Source of the DNA: Maridesulfovibrio ferrireducens
GTDB lineage: Bacteria; Desulfobacterota; Desulfovibrionia; Desulfovibrionales; Desulfovibrionaceae
Length of the DNA: 64,000 nt
Reading direction: 5' to 3'
NCBI RefSeq assembly: GCF_900101105.1
Contig: NZ_FNGA01000001.1
Location: 620,001 to 684,000 of the forward strand
The notes beneath the pieces are model-generated. The model was not told where the DNA came from. It worked only from the letters and a program-made list of their open reading frames with translations, and searched no databases. Every line of letters begins with the position of its first letter. Positions within the stretch are counted from its first letter, which is position 1. A program made the position numbers and the translations under genes. Below, one piece after another: positions 1 to 12,709 of the stretch.

Positions 1-574
1 TTCTGCCTGTTGCCACAGCTGCTGTCAGTGTTCCCGCTCTTTTTCCCGTTTCAATATCAATCAAGTGATCACCTACCATCAACGCATTTTCAGGACATAA
101 ATTTATGACACCAAGAGCTTTTAAAATATGCTCTGGATGAGGCTTCACATTGTCCACATCATCTCTGGATAAAAAACAACCGCACAGTTTTTCAACATCC
201 GGAAGTATTGTTTTTACCGCAACCGAGGTGTTACGTGTAATGATTCCGGTTTTTATGCCGCTTTGCTGCAATCCGCATAAAATCGGATAAGTGAACGGAA
301 ACAGTTTTCCATGTTTTGCCGCTTCAATTTCCATTGAAATTATTAAAAACCTGCATCTTGTGTGAAATTCTTTCCCGAGATCAGGATCATCTGTTGCAAG
401 ACAGGCTGCAATATGATCAACCCACTCAAGTGCCGGAAGATTATCGGTTTCAGGTAAAGGGTCCAAAAAAGCTTTACCAATAGCCTTTAATCTCTTTTTC
501 ATTTCATTGAAATCAATGGTTAATTCTGCGAGAGTTCCATCAAAATCAAAAATTATTCCTTCAATTTTTTTCAT
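1..574 (-). CDS. HAD-family hydrolase, phosphoglycolate-phosphatase-like (3' end outside window)
   Basis: Reading the minus strand from the ATG at 574 gives an open frame that runs off the left edge (about 191 codons seen). It opens MKKIEGIIFDFDGTLAEL: the DFDGT segment is HAD motif I, with the nucleophile Asp and the acid/base Asp two residues on. A later IITRNTS stretch fits motif II and a VGDHLIDIETG stretch fits motif IV, the Asp that holds Mg. The alpha-helical cap lies between motifs I and II, as in the Gph/PGP subfamily. The substrate cannot be told from sequence. It is divergently transcribed from the flavoprotein at 686 with about 110 bp between them. HAD membership is near certain; the specific activity is not. 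Confidence 0.85.
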   Translation of the reverse strand, partial: MKKIEGIIFDFDGTLAELTIDFNEMKKRLKAIGKAFLDPLPETDNLPALEWVDHIAACLATDDPDLGKEFHTRCRFLIISMEIEAAKHGKLFPFTYPILCGLQQSGIKTGIITRNTSVAVKTILPDVEKLCGCFLSRDDVDNVKPHPEHILKALGVINLCPENALMVGDHLIDIETGKRAGTLTAAVATGR

Positions 575-685
575 AGTTTAAAAATTTCCAAGGTGTTGCT
601 TGCGAAAGCAGGTTTCTAAAGGTTATGAATGCAAATCTTGTTAGAAGATTTTACGAATTAATAACTGATTTTATCAGGAGTTCTT

Positions 686-1828
686 GTGTCAGGTAAATTT
701 GATGTCATTATTGCAGGGGGAGGCCCGGCAGGCTCATCAGCCGCATATATCCTCGCTGAAAAAGGTTTTAAAGTAGCTATTATCGACAAGGCAAAATTCC
801 CCAGAAAAAAGCTTTGTGGTGGACTTATTACCGACAAGACCATGAAAACTCTGGAAAAAATATATGGTTGTGACGAAAAAAATATAATTGATAATGGACT
901 TATCGACTACGAAGCAGCCGAATATTCCGTTTATTACCGCGAGCATAAAATACAGGACGGAACATCACCGGTTCCTTTCCGTTTCGTAAACAGAGAAATC
1001 TTTGATTACTTTCTTCTTAAAAAAGCTGCAAATGCCGGAGCGCAGATTTTCACCTCGGAAGAAATAGTTCACTGTAATTATCAAGATGCTGAAATAAAAA
1101 CTAAAAGTAACAAAATTTTTAAAGGTAAATATCTTCTGGGAACTGACGGAGTTAATTCCACAATCAGAAAATTTGTTCCTTATGACAAAAAAGCGTGGAA
1201 AGAGAACATGGCTTCCACCATCGAAATCACTTTCGATGCCAAAGATTATCCCAGAGAAGTAAAATGGCCTGAACTATACATAGGATGTCTTAAAGCTGGG
1301 TACATCTGGGTTTTTCCGGCAAAAGACAAGGTTGTGGTAGGTATCGGCAGTTTGAATCGCTGTACAACAAATTTTAAAGCGACTTTCATGAATTTTCTTA
1401 AAACTCAGGGAGTCGAAAATCCTGAGTCCATTCCTTTACACGGCTTTCCACTTCCGTACGGAAATTACATCAAAGATCCCTGTTATGGCAGAACCATACT
1501 GGCAGGTGATGCGGCGGGACTGGTAGAGCCTCTTTTCGGAGAAGGAATATTCTACGCATTACAGACAGGAAGATACGCTGCGGAAGCTATCGCCAAAGGC
1601 ATTTCAGAAAATAAAAATCCAGCTCAGTTCTATATTCCACGACTACAAAAATATATTTTCCCTGAAATTATCTATTCAAACAGATTACGCTGGACGCTCT
1701 TCTATTCTCAAAGACTGCTCAAACACATTTCGTTTAAAATAGCGTTTAAATCGCTACCCACAAAACTTGCAGAAATGATCCACGGGATCAGATCATATAA
1801 ATTTCTTTTGAAAAAATATTGGGATTAA
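686..1828 (+). CDS. FAD-dependent oxidoreductase, geranylgeranyl reductase family
   Basis: 380 aa, GTG start at 686 with RBS CAGGAG (675-680). The N terminus holds a Rossmann dinucleotide motif (IIAGGGPAGSSAA, residues 9-21) followed by an acidic strand end. The family hallmark GDAAGLVEPLFGEGI, the second FAD-contact motif of the geranylgeranyl reductase / digeranylgeranylglycerophospholipid reductase group, lies near residue 275. Such enzymes saturate isoprenoid double bonds (menaquinone side chains, lipids) or act as halogenase-like hydroxylases. In a sulfate reducer, menaquinone or isoprenoid reduction is a reasonable guess but nothing nearby confirms it. The last 4 bases overlap the convergent EamA gene. 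Confidence 0.8.
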   Translation: MSGKFDVIIAGGGPAGSSAAYILAEKGFKVAIIDKAKFPRKKLCGGLITDKTMKTLEKIYGCDEKNIIDNGLIDYEAAEYSVYYREHKIQDGTSPVPFRFVNREIFDYFLLKKAANAGAQIFTSEEIVHCNYQDAEIKTKSNKIFKGKYLLGTDGVNSTIRKFVPYDKKAWKENMASTIEITFDAKDYPREVKWPELYIGCLKAGYIWVFPAKDKVVVGIGSLNRCTTNFKATFMNFLKTQGVENPESIPLHGFPLPYGNYIKDPCYGRTILAGDAAGLVEPLFGEGIFYALQTGRYAAEAIAKGISENKNPAQFYIPRLQKYIFPEIIYSNRLRWTLFYSQRLLKHISFKIAFKSLPTKLAEMIHGIRSYKFLLKKYWD

Positions 1829-2706
1829 TGCGACTTAACCTGCGATATCAACATGCCGCAAAGCATAAGCCCGCAACCGAAGAGTCCTTGCGTTGTGAGC
1901 ACCTCGCCTAAGAGCAGACATCCGCCTATTGCCCCGAAAACGGATTCTAAACTCAATATGATTGCAGCGTGTGCAGGCTTCGCATCCTGCAAAGCTATTA
2001 CCTGCAAGGTATACGCGACACCTACAGACATTAACCCGCCGTATAGAATAGGAATAGCTCCGTCAAAAATACCGCTTAATGAAACATCTTCTAAAATAAA
2101 CGCGCCTATAAAACTTAATATTGAACAAGCTACAAACTGGCCGATTGCAAACTTAATCGGTTCTATTTTTGATGAAAAAAGTGAAATTACAATTACGTGA
2201 GCGGCCCAGAAAAAAGCACTGATCAGTACTAATAAGTCACCGAAAGATATATTAAATCCTTCGTTAACACTCAGCAGATACATTCCGACTACCGCCAGTA
2301 AAGCACCCACCCATGTCGGCAATCCTGTTTTCTGCTTAAAGAAAAGCCCCATTATAGGAACGATTACGACATATAGGCCTGTAATAAATCCGGCATTTCC
2401 GGCAGTGGTGTAAACAATACCCCACTGTTGCAAAGAAGCTCCCAAAAATAAGACCACTCCGGTAATCAAACTTCCCTTGAAAAACTGATTCATATCCAGC
2501 TTTTTGTAAGTTCCGTCTTTCTTTTTTTCCCTGTCCATCCTGTAGACAAGCGGAAGAAGCGCAATGGCGCCGAGAGCAAAGCGAACAGCATTAAAAGTAA
2601 GCGGACCGACATAGTCCATCCCTACTCTTTGCGCCACAAATGCTGTTCCCCAGATCATTGCTGTAATCAGTAAGAGTACATCAGCTTTTATATTTTTAGA
2701 CTGCAT
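1825..2706 (-). CDS. EamA/DMT-superfamily transporter
   Basis: 293 aa, strongly hydrophobic, with two repeated EamA halves of about five membrane helices each, the usual ten-helix DMT exporter. The first half begins VLLLITAMIWGTAFVAQRVG and the second around ISFGDLLVLISAFFWAAHVI; this W-(G/A)-x-x-x-V signature at helix 1 and helix 6 is typical. These are inner-membrane exporters of amino acids or small metabolites; the substrate is not predictable. The gene is monocistronic, convergent with the flavoprotein (4-bp overlap), and separated from the upstream gene by a strong hairpin at 2778-2815. Confidence 0.85.
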   Translation of the reverse strand: MQSKNIKADVLLLITAMIWGTAFVAQRVGMDYVGPLTFNAVRFALGAIALLPLVYRMDREKKKDGTYKKLDMNQFFKGSLITGVVLFLGASLQQWGIVYTTAGNAGFITGLYVVIVPIMGLFFKQKTGLPTWVGALLAVVGMYLLSVNEGFNISFGDLLVLISAFFWAAHVIVISLFSSKIEPIKFAIGQFVACSILSFIGAFILEDVSLSGIFDGAIPILYGGLMSVGVAYTLQVIALQDAKPAHAAIILSLESVFGAIGGCLLLGEVLTTQGLFGCGLMLCGMLISQVKSH

Positions 2707-2777
2707 TTATTTTAACTTAGGTTTGAGTTTTAAAACAAGCGGGAAGAATGAACGCAATTATCTAATTTCGCAAGACA

Positions 2778-2815
2778 AAAAGTTCCGTAGAAAAATTAAT
2801 TTCTACGGAACTTTT
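2778..2815. terminator. Bidirectional intrinsic terminator
   Basis: Perfect 16-bp stem with a 6-nt loop and A/T runs on both sides. It closes transcription of the DUF39 gene on the minus strand and shields the EamA gene. Confidence 0.85.
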
Positions 2816-2860
2816 ATTAAAAACAACAAACTCAATTACAAATAAAAACAATCTGAAAAT

Positions 2861-4033
2861 CTAAGTGGATTCAATCTCTTCAACTGGCTCAGTCAAAAGG
2901 AAATCACCCTTCTGAATCCATGATTTAAGCTTATCTGCAATTTCAAGAGAAATGACATGACTTGTTAACGGCACAGTCGGAATAACTTTCCCGTTAACTG
3001 TTATTTCACCTGATTTAAGTTCTTCAAAAGTTACGTGAGCAAGAGCACGTCCAATTCCATTAGGATAATCATAGCCGTAATCTTTCACAGGCATCTGAAT
3101 ATCAGCATCACTTACGCCGGTATACCAGGCCATTTCTTCATTAAGAATCGGAATAGGAATACCGATACCTACTGAAGCTGTACAACCGTAACCTTGGAAG
3201 CTCAAACCGCGGAAATAACGTGGATCCATTCCTTCTAAATCACCTTTGATCATAAGAGTTCCGGATCCGCCGAGAGGTATACCTCTTTCATTACGGGCTG
3301 GGTTCTTAACATGCTGAGTTCCGGCACCGATAACATACCCTTTAGAACCAGCTAAAAAGATGCGTGTTCCAAGACCGATAGTCTTCAAATACGGATCATT
3401 GAAAAGCGGTGAAAGCTGTCCGGCTGTAGCGAAATTAGCATTACGCTGATTGGCTTTGAGCGGCCCCATATATGTGTAAATTGTACGACTGGTCATATTA
3501 ACTGCACAATTGTAATTTTGATAACAATTACGTGGGTTTAACATAACCGCATTTGGTAAATCTTTCAGCGTGATATCTTTTTCAATCTCTTTGCGCGGAT
3601 AACAATCTGTTCCGTAAGCTTTGGCTTTAAGACGAACAGTCTTACCTGCAATCAAATCTTCGATTACATGACCGCCACCGTAAGCAAATCTTCCGGGGTA
3701 TACTTTGTTAAGCGGGTCATCCTCAGCAGGCTCTGTAGCTCCGATATAAGCGTCCGCAGCTGCAATTCCAGCATAACATGGAACGTTATTCAGCCAGACC
3801 TGTGAAGTCTTCATTGTAGGCGGTTCCTGTCCAATATTGAACAGCATACCTGAAGAGCACATCGGTGAAAAAGTTCCTGTTGTTACAACATCGATTTCTT
3901 TAGCTGCTTCAACTTTACCTTTGGAACGGACGATTTCGACCATTTCCTCAGCGTTGACAACTACAGCCTTACCATTTTTGATGCGCTCGTTTATTTCTTT
4001 TATAGTCTTGTTGACTTCAAAGGTCTTCGCCAT
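2861..4033 (-). CDS. Homocysteine biosynthesis protein, DUF39 family
   Basis: 390 aa, full length for the family, beginning MAKTFEVNKTIKEINERI. The body contains the Gly- and Cys-rich segments typical of DUF39 (TGTFSPMCSSGMLFNIGQ near 52-69, NPRNCYQNYNCAVNMTSR near 165-180, FQGYGCTASVGIGIPIPILN near 290). In methanogens and in Desulfovibrio, genetics link DUF39 proteins, often with a separate NIL/ferredoxin-domain partner, to a non-canonical route that makes homocysteine from aspartate semialdehyde and a sulfur donor, replacing the O-acyl-homoserine path. The ferredoxin partner is not in this window. Product class is confident; the mechanism is known only from genetics. Confidence 0.85.
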   Translation of the reverse strand: MAKTFEVNKTIKEINERIKNGKAVVVNAEEMVEIVRSKGKVEAAKEIDVVTTGTFSPMCSSGMLFNIGQEPPTMKTSQVWLNNVPCYAGIAAADAYIGATEPAEDDPLNKVYPGRFAYGGGHVIEDLIAGKTVRLKAKAYGTDCYPRKEIEKDITLKDLPNAVMLNPRNCYQNYNCAVNMTSRTIYTYMGPLKANQRNANFATAGQLSPLFNDPYLKTIGLGTRIFLAGSKGYVIGAGTQHVKNPARNERGIPLGGSGTLMIKGDLEGMDPRYFRGLSFQGYGCTASVGIGIPIPILNEEMAWYTGVSDADIQMPVKDYGYDYPNGIGRALAHVTFEELKSGEITVNGKVIPTVPLTSHVISLEIADKLKSWIQKGDFLLTEPVEEIEST

Positions 4034-4285
4034 TGAAAAGACTCCATTTTGATTAAGTTTTAGAAGAACAGATATTGTGGCTTAAAAGCCCCTTGAATGC
4101 AATTTTATTTTTAAAATGGAATTTATCCTGTCAGTAGTTTTTTAAAACGTTTTTAAGGGCATATCCGTCTTGGCTAAAGCTTTCTTTTAATGTATAAGAA
4201 ACAATGCTTTTTAAGGGAAAAATAAACTAATTTTTTCCTCTTTAATTTCAACAACTTACATCATTGGTATAAAAAAATAAATCAC

Positions 4286-5590
4286 TTGAAGAATGCACTT
4301 AGAAATCACCTTCTGAATACATGCTCCGATTCAGACTTAAAACGCTGGTTTGACCCTATTAATCTCGATATTTCCGACGACACCGGAGATGTAGTTGTAA
4401 CTTTTCCACATGCTTTTTTCGCTCAATGGTTCAGATCCAGCATCCAAGACAGATTTGAAGAGCAGTTAGGTCTATTCCTCGGAGGCGGATTTTCCGTTTC
4501 ATACCTAAACAGCAGCGCTTCAAGAACTCATACAGCCGGGCAAATTACCGACACTAAAAAAATTGATTTTCCTTTCGGCCATAAATTTACTTTTGAAAAT
4601 TTTCTAATCAGCAAGAGTAACTATTTTCCTCTGGCTTCCGCAAAAGAAGTAACACACGTCGACAGTGTTGCATTTAATCCCTTTGTTATCTGCGGTAAAA
4701 GCGGTTCAGGTAAATCCCACTTACTTAAGTCTATTGCAAACGAGATCAGCAAAAAAGTTGAGTCTGATAAAATATTTCTCGGAAATATAGACGATATTCA
4801 AAATATTTATTCCGTCCGCTTTGGCGGAGATATGATTCGCGCCAGAAACTACTTTTTCGATTTTGAATATTTCTTTCTCGATGATCTTAAACAAATCCAG
4901 AAATACGAAAAACTCCAACAGGAGTTAATTTCTATTTTTAATAATTTCTATGAAAATGGAAAACAGATGGTTTTCTGCTGCACCGATAAATTAGCCTCCT
5001 ACAGCTTTCTTGATCAGAATCTGAAGTCAAGATTGGAGTGGGGACTTATTGTGAATCTGAAACGCCCTGATCTCGAAATAAGGGCTATTTACATTCAAAA
5101 GCAGTGCAAACTTAAGAAGCTTCCGCTTACCAAAGACCAAATCCTGACACTTTCACAGAGATTTCAGGATTTCAGATATCTTCAGGGGATAATAATAAAA
5201 CTTTCAGCATTCAGAGAACTTGTCCGCAAGAACATGGATGAAAAAGATTTTGAAAACATTTTGAACAACACTGAAGAAAAAACAGATGAGACTCTCACTC
5301 CCGAGTATGTGATCAAGTCTGTTGCAACACATTTTAATCTCAAACCATCTGACCTTACCGGTAACAAACGGCATAAGATGACTGCACACGCAAGGCAGAT
5401 TGCCATGTATGTTTGCAGGGATCTTTTAGGAATATCTTACCCTGCACTCGGAAGGATATTTGGAGGTAAAGACCACAGTACAGTCCTATATTCTGTTAAA
5501 AAAATACAGTTATTACAAAAGGATGATAAGGTTTTGAAAAGGGTGTTGATAGATTTGAAGAATACGTGTCTATTACGTGTTTCAAACTGA
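4286..5590 (+). CDS. dnaA: Chromosomal replication initiator DnaA (divergent type)
   Basis: 434 aa AAA+ initiator. Domain I is residues 1-75; a short linker follows; Walker A is GKSGSGKSH near 138-146; Walker B is the FLDDL segment near 193; sensor 1 (VFCCTD) and the box VII-like SRLEWGLI follow. The C-terminal helix-turn-helix ends in the DnaA signature ALGRIFGGKDHSTVLYS near 398-412 (Lys replaces the common Arg). The Walker and sensor motifs depart from the textbook DnaA. The frame has no ATG or GTG before TTG 4286 after the upstream stop at 4223, so TTG is the likely start; no clear Shine-Dalgarno precedes it. Its neighbour dnaN supports the assignment. Confidence 0.9.
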   Translation: MKNALRNHLLNTCSDSDLKRWFDPINLDISDDTGDVVVTFPHAFFAQWFRSSIQDRFEEQLGLFLGGGFSVSYLNSSASRTHTAGQITDTKKIDFPFGHKFTFENFLISKSNYFPLASAKEVTHVDSVAFNPFVICGKSGSGKSHLLKSIANEISKKVESDKIFLGNIDDIQNIYSVRFGGDMIRARNYFFDFEYFFLDDLKQIQKYEKLQQELISIFNNFYENGKQMVFCCTDKLASYSFLDQNLKSRLEWGLIVNLKRPDLEIRAIYIQKQCKLKKLPLTKDQILTLSQRFQDFRYLQGIIIKLSAFRELVRKNMDEKDFENILNNTEEKTDETLTPEYVIKSVATHFNLKPSDLTGNKRHKMTAHARQIAMYVCRDLLGISYPALGRIFGGKDHSTVLYSVKKIQLLQKDDKVLKRVLIDLKNTCLLRVSN

Positions 5591-5724
5591 ACAAGTTCAT
5601 AAACAGTGTCTATATGTTCACAATGAATGACATTGAATGTATAAAAAAAAGTAAATGTTTTTAAGTATTTAACTCAATAAGAAACATAAGAACCGACCTT
5701 ACTAAATCTACAAGGAGAATACAT

Positions 5725-9281
<3,557 letters not shown>

Positions 9282-9316
9282 TTCCGGCAATTTCCGTTTC
9301 CAATCGGAGGAAAATA

Positions 9317-11767
9317 GTGGATCAGATTACTATCGAAGAAGAACTTAAAAAATCGTACTTAGAGTATTCTCTAAGCGTCATCATAGGGCGAGCTATCCCT
9401 GACGTAAGAGATGGTCTAAAGCCGGTTCACAGGCGTATTCTTTACGCTATGCACGAACTGGGAAACAGTTATAACAGAGCATACAAGAAATCGGCTCGTA
9501 TCGTCGGTGACGTAATCGGTAAATATCACCCGCATGGTGATTCTGCCGTTTACGATGCTCTTGTACGTATGGCGCAGGGATTTTCCATGCGCGATCCGCT
9601 TGTTGACGGTCAGGGGAACTTCGGTTCCATTGACGGCGACGCTGCGGCAGCAATGCGTTATACTGAATCAAGAATGTCAAAGCTCAGTTCTGAGTTTTTA
9701 GCTGACCTTGAAAAAAATACAGTCGATTTCCGAGACAACTATGACAACTCTCTGCAGGAACCGACTGTTCTACCTACTAAAGTTCCTAACCTTCTGCTGA
9801 ACGGAACAACCGGTATCGCAGTCGGTATGGCGACAAATATTCCGCCTCATAATTTAGGTGAATTATTAGACGGAACTTTGCATCTTCTGGATGCTCCTGA
9901 ATGTTCTATTGATGATCTTATGAGATTTATCAAAGGGCCTGATTTTCCTACATCGGGATTGTGTTTCGGTGGTAAAGGGCTTGAAGAAGCTTATAAAACA
10001 GGTCGCGGAAGTATTAAGATCAGGGGTGTGTTAGGAGTTGAAGAGCTTAAAAACGGTCGTCAAAGTATCGTTATAACTGAAATTCCATATGCTCTTAATA
10101 AATCAACACTTGTTGAAAAAATAGCACTTCTCATCGGAGAAGGTAGAATTGAAGGTGTTTCTGATCTTCGCGATGAATCAGACCGTAAAGGTATCCGTAT
10201 TGTTATTGACCTTAAAAGAGGTTCAATAGCTGATATCATTATCAATTCACTTTACAAATTCACTCAGCTTGAAACCAGTTTCGGTATCAACATGATGGCT
10301 GTTTCCGGTAACAGACCAATGTTGATGAACCTTAAGAATATTCTTAGTTTCTTCCTTGAACATCGCCGGGAAGTTATTATCAGGCGTACAAGGTTTGACC
10401 TTGATAAGTGTGAAAAGCGTGCCCATATACTCGAAGGTTTAAAAATTGCCCTTGATAATATTGATGAAGTTGTAAAAATCATCAGAGCATCAAGCAATGG
10501 CGATGAAGCCAGAATCGGACTTATCGATCGCTTTGAGTTTTCAAGAGTTCAGGCTCAGGCAATTCTTGATATGAGATTGCAGAGACTGACCAACCTTGAG
10601 CATGAAAAAATTCTTGAAGAATATGCTGAGATTCTTAAAAAGATTGAATACTTCAAAAGCATCTTGGAAAATGAAGACGTTTTGAAATCTGTAATAAGGG
10701 AAGAGCTTACTGATATAAGAGCTTCATATTCAACAGATCGCAAAACCGTGCTTATGGATCAGAATCCTGATGATATTGATATCGAAGATCTGATTCCTGA
10801 TGATGACGCAGTTATCACTCTTTCAAGACGCGGCTATATCAAACGTACTCCTCTTTCCAATTATCAGCAGCAGAAGAGAGGCGGAAAAGGTATTGCAGGA
10901 GTTCAGACAAAGGATGGAGACTTTATCCATACTTTCCTGACAACTTCGAATCACCAATTCCTGGTGCTGTTCACTACGAAAGGGAAGATGTTCAAAATTA
11001 AAGTACATCAGGTTCCCGAATCCAGCCGTATAGCCAGAGGCGCACATATTGCCAATCTGCTTCCGTTGGAAAAAGATGAAGCGATAGCAACAGCTCTTAC
11101 TATGCGCGAGTTTGAAGAAGACCGCTTCTTCCTGTTCGTGACTAAGAAGGGAATGGTAAAACGTTCCAGCATTGCTCTTTACCGTAATTGCAGACAGTCC
11201 GGAATCCGGGCCGTAAGCATGAGGGAAGACGATCAGCTGATCACGGTAAAAGAAGTTTATGCTGATTCCGAAGCAATTCTTGTTACCAAGAACGGTACTT
11301 CTATTAGGTTCAGCTGTCAGGATGCCCGTGCAATGGGTAGAGTTGCCAGCGGTGTGAAGGGTATTGCCCTTCGTCCTAAAGATGAAGTCGTTTCAGGTGT
11401 TGTCACCGGTGATGAAGAACGTACCCAGCTCCTCACAATCTCTGAGGGCGGTTACGGTAAGCGCACAAATATTGAGCAGCATCGTCTCCAGACCAGAGGC
11501 GGTAAAGGTATAATCAGTATGCGCGTTACAACCAAGACCGGTAAGGTTCTTGGTTCCATTATGGTTTCACCTGACGATGAAGTCGTTATTCTTACTTCTG
11601 CTAATAAAATTATTCGCCTCGGAGTTAAAGACGTAAGTCTTGTAGGAAGGGCAACTCAGGGCGTAAGACTTGTTAGAATGGATGAGAATAATCATGCAGT
11701 CGGATTTGATCTTGTAATGGATGACGGCGTTGAAGCTCTTGTTGATGAGGAAGAAACCGAATCATGA
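9317..11767 (+). CDS. gyrA: DNA gyrase subunit A
   Basis: 816 aa, GTG start at 9317 after GGAGG (9306-9310). The winged-helix/tower part contains [21 protein letters not shown] (20-40), the quinolone region [17 protein letters not shown] with Ser and Asp retained, and the catalytic Tyr in AMRYTESRM (near 120). The C-terminal beta-pinwheel begins with the GyrA-box QQKRGGKGI (about 515-523), which separates gyrase from topoisomerase IV. The retained Ser/Asp imply the wild-type (drug-sensitive) sequence at those two positions. The stop overlaps the next gene's start by 4 bases (ATGA). Confidence 0.97.
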   Translation: MDQITIEEELKKSYLEYSLSVIIGRAIPDVRDGLKPVHRRILYAMHELGNSYNRAYKKSARIVGDVIGKYHPHGDSAVYDALVRMAQGFSMRDPLVDGQGNFGSIDGDAAAAMRYTESRMSKLSSEFLADLEKNTVDFRDNYDNSLQEPTVLPTKVPNLLLNGTTGIAVGMATNIPPHNLGELLDGTLHLLDAPECSIDDLMRFIKGPDFPTSGLCFGGKGLEEAYKTGRGSIKIRGVLGVEELKNGRQSIVITEIPYALNKSTLVEKIALLIGEGRIEGVSDLRDESDRKGIRIVIDLKRGSIADIIINSLYKFTQLETSFGINMMAVSGNRPMLMNLKNILSFFLEHRREVIIRRTRFDLDKCEKRAHILEGLKIALDNIDEVVKIIRASSNGDEARIGLIDRFEFSRVQAQAILDMRLQRLTNLEHEKILEEYAEILKKIEYFKSILENEDVLKSVIREELTDIRASYSTDRKTVLMDQNPDDIDIEDLIPDDDAVITLSRRGYIKRTPLSNYQQQKRGGKGIAGVQTKDGDFIHTFLTTSNHQFLVLFTTKGKMFKIKVHQVPESSRIARGAHIANLLPLEKDEAIATALTMREFEEDRFFLFVTKKGMVKRSSIALYRNCRQSGIRAVSMREDDQLITVKEVYADSEAILVTKNGTSIRFSCQDARAMGRVASGVKGIALRPKDEVVSGVVTGDEERTQLLTISEGGYGKRTNIEQHRLQTRGGKGIISMRVTTKTGKVLGSIMVSPDDEVVILTSANKIIRLGVKDVSLVGRATQGVRLVRMDENNHAVGFDLVMDDGVEALVDEEETES

Positions 11768-12645
11768 GACAATGGTTTATATTAATTTTCGTATCCCTGT
11801 TCCTTATGGTTCAGGGGTGCGAAAAACCCGCTGATGATAATTTTAAGGTAATTGAAAAAGCGCGTAAAAATTTTATCAGCGGGTTTTATGTTGATTCTGA
11901 AAAAGGCTTTGAAAGGTATCTTCAAGATAATCCACAAGGTAAATACAGGCTTGAAGCGTGGAATTATCTCGTAAAAATAGATTCAGAAGTACGTCATGAC
12001 AGTGAAAGAGGTGCTTCTTTACTGGAAGCTATGTATCTTGAATTTGGTCACAAGAACGATCTTGCGGCTGATTTAAAGGGTAAGCTCGCGGAGATGTACA
12101 TAAGAAACGGTCAATATAAATTAGCCGTTGAAGCTCTTGAAAAAAGTTTAGAATTTCCAGATCAATCGTCTGAGCAGCTTGATTCAACAAGAACATTATT
12201 AGCTAAAACTTTTCGTGATTTAAGAAATTATGATTTAGCAATTTATACCTATAATGATCTTGCCGATAGTACTGCTGATCCGAAAATAAAGGCGAAAGCT
12301 CTGTATGAAATGGCGCATACTCTGACACTGATTCAAGCGTGGGAAAGAGCTGAGTCAGAGCTTAATGAAATAATACAGATGGAAGATGTTCCAGAAAATA
12401 TTCATGCAAAAGCAACTTTTATGCTCGCTGATATTTATGAACAAAAACATGATTACAAAAAAGCAGTAGAATTACTGAAAGGTATTGTTCAGACTTATCC
12501 TAACCCGCAAGCTGTGCGGTATAAGCTTGAATATTTGAAGAAACTTGAATTGTCCGGCGGAAGAGCAATAAAACAATTCAAAGATCGTAATATTAGAATT
12601 AAAGATACCGGCAGAGACCAAAACGATGCTGATGGGGCTATTTGA
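11764..12645 (+). CDS. TPR-repeat lipoprotein
   Basis: 293 aa, translationally coupled to gyrA by a 4-base overlap. The N terminus is a lipoprotein signal, [22 protein letters not shown], with lipobox MVQGC (Cys19), so the mature protein is anchored to a membrane facing the periplasm. The remainder is helical with tetratricopeptide-type repeats ([21 protein letters not shown] near 115-135, [21 protein letters not shown] near 220-240). Function is unknown; the BamD/YbgF-like layout suggests a scaffold role in envelope assembly, but it is too divergent to assign. Co-transcription with gyrase genes may only mean a shared promoter. Confidence 0.8.
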   Translation: MRQWFILIFVSLFLMVQGCEKPADDNFKVIEKARKNFISGFYVDSEKGFERYLQDNPQGKYRLEAWNYLVKIDSEVRHDSERGASLLEAMYLEFGHKNDLAADLKGKLAEMYIRNGQYKLAVEALEKSLEFPDQSSEQLDSTRTLLAKTFRDLRNYDLAIYTYNDLADSTADPKIKAKALYEMAHTLTLIQAWERAESELNEIIQMEDVPENIHAKATFMLADIYEQKHDYKKAVELLKGIVQTYPNPQAVRYKLEYLKKLELSGGRAIKQFKDRNIRIKDTGRDQNDADGAI

Positions 12646-12653
12646 ATTAAAGC

Positions 12654-12708
12654 TGGTGGCTGAGATATTTAATCTTTAAGAAAAAATATCCCGCCACCAT
12701 TTTTTTTC
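12654..12708. terminator. Bidirectional terminator between convergent genes
   Basis: Stem TGGTGGC (12654-12660) pairs with GCCACCA (12693-12699); an inner GATATTT/AAATATC stem extends it, and eight T follow. It lies between the TPR lipoprotein and the convergent helicase gene. Confidence 0.85.
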
Positions 12709-12709
12709 T

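Noticed and set aside
4402-4410. TTTTCCACA, a DnaA-box-like site inside dnaA
   Set aside because: It encodes conserved coding residues of dnaA; one isolated site does not make an origin.
5591-5724. oriC between dnaA and dnaN
   Set aside because: AT-rich but with no group of DnaA boxes or a clear unwinding element.
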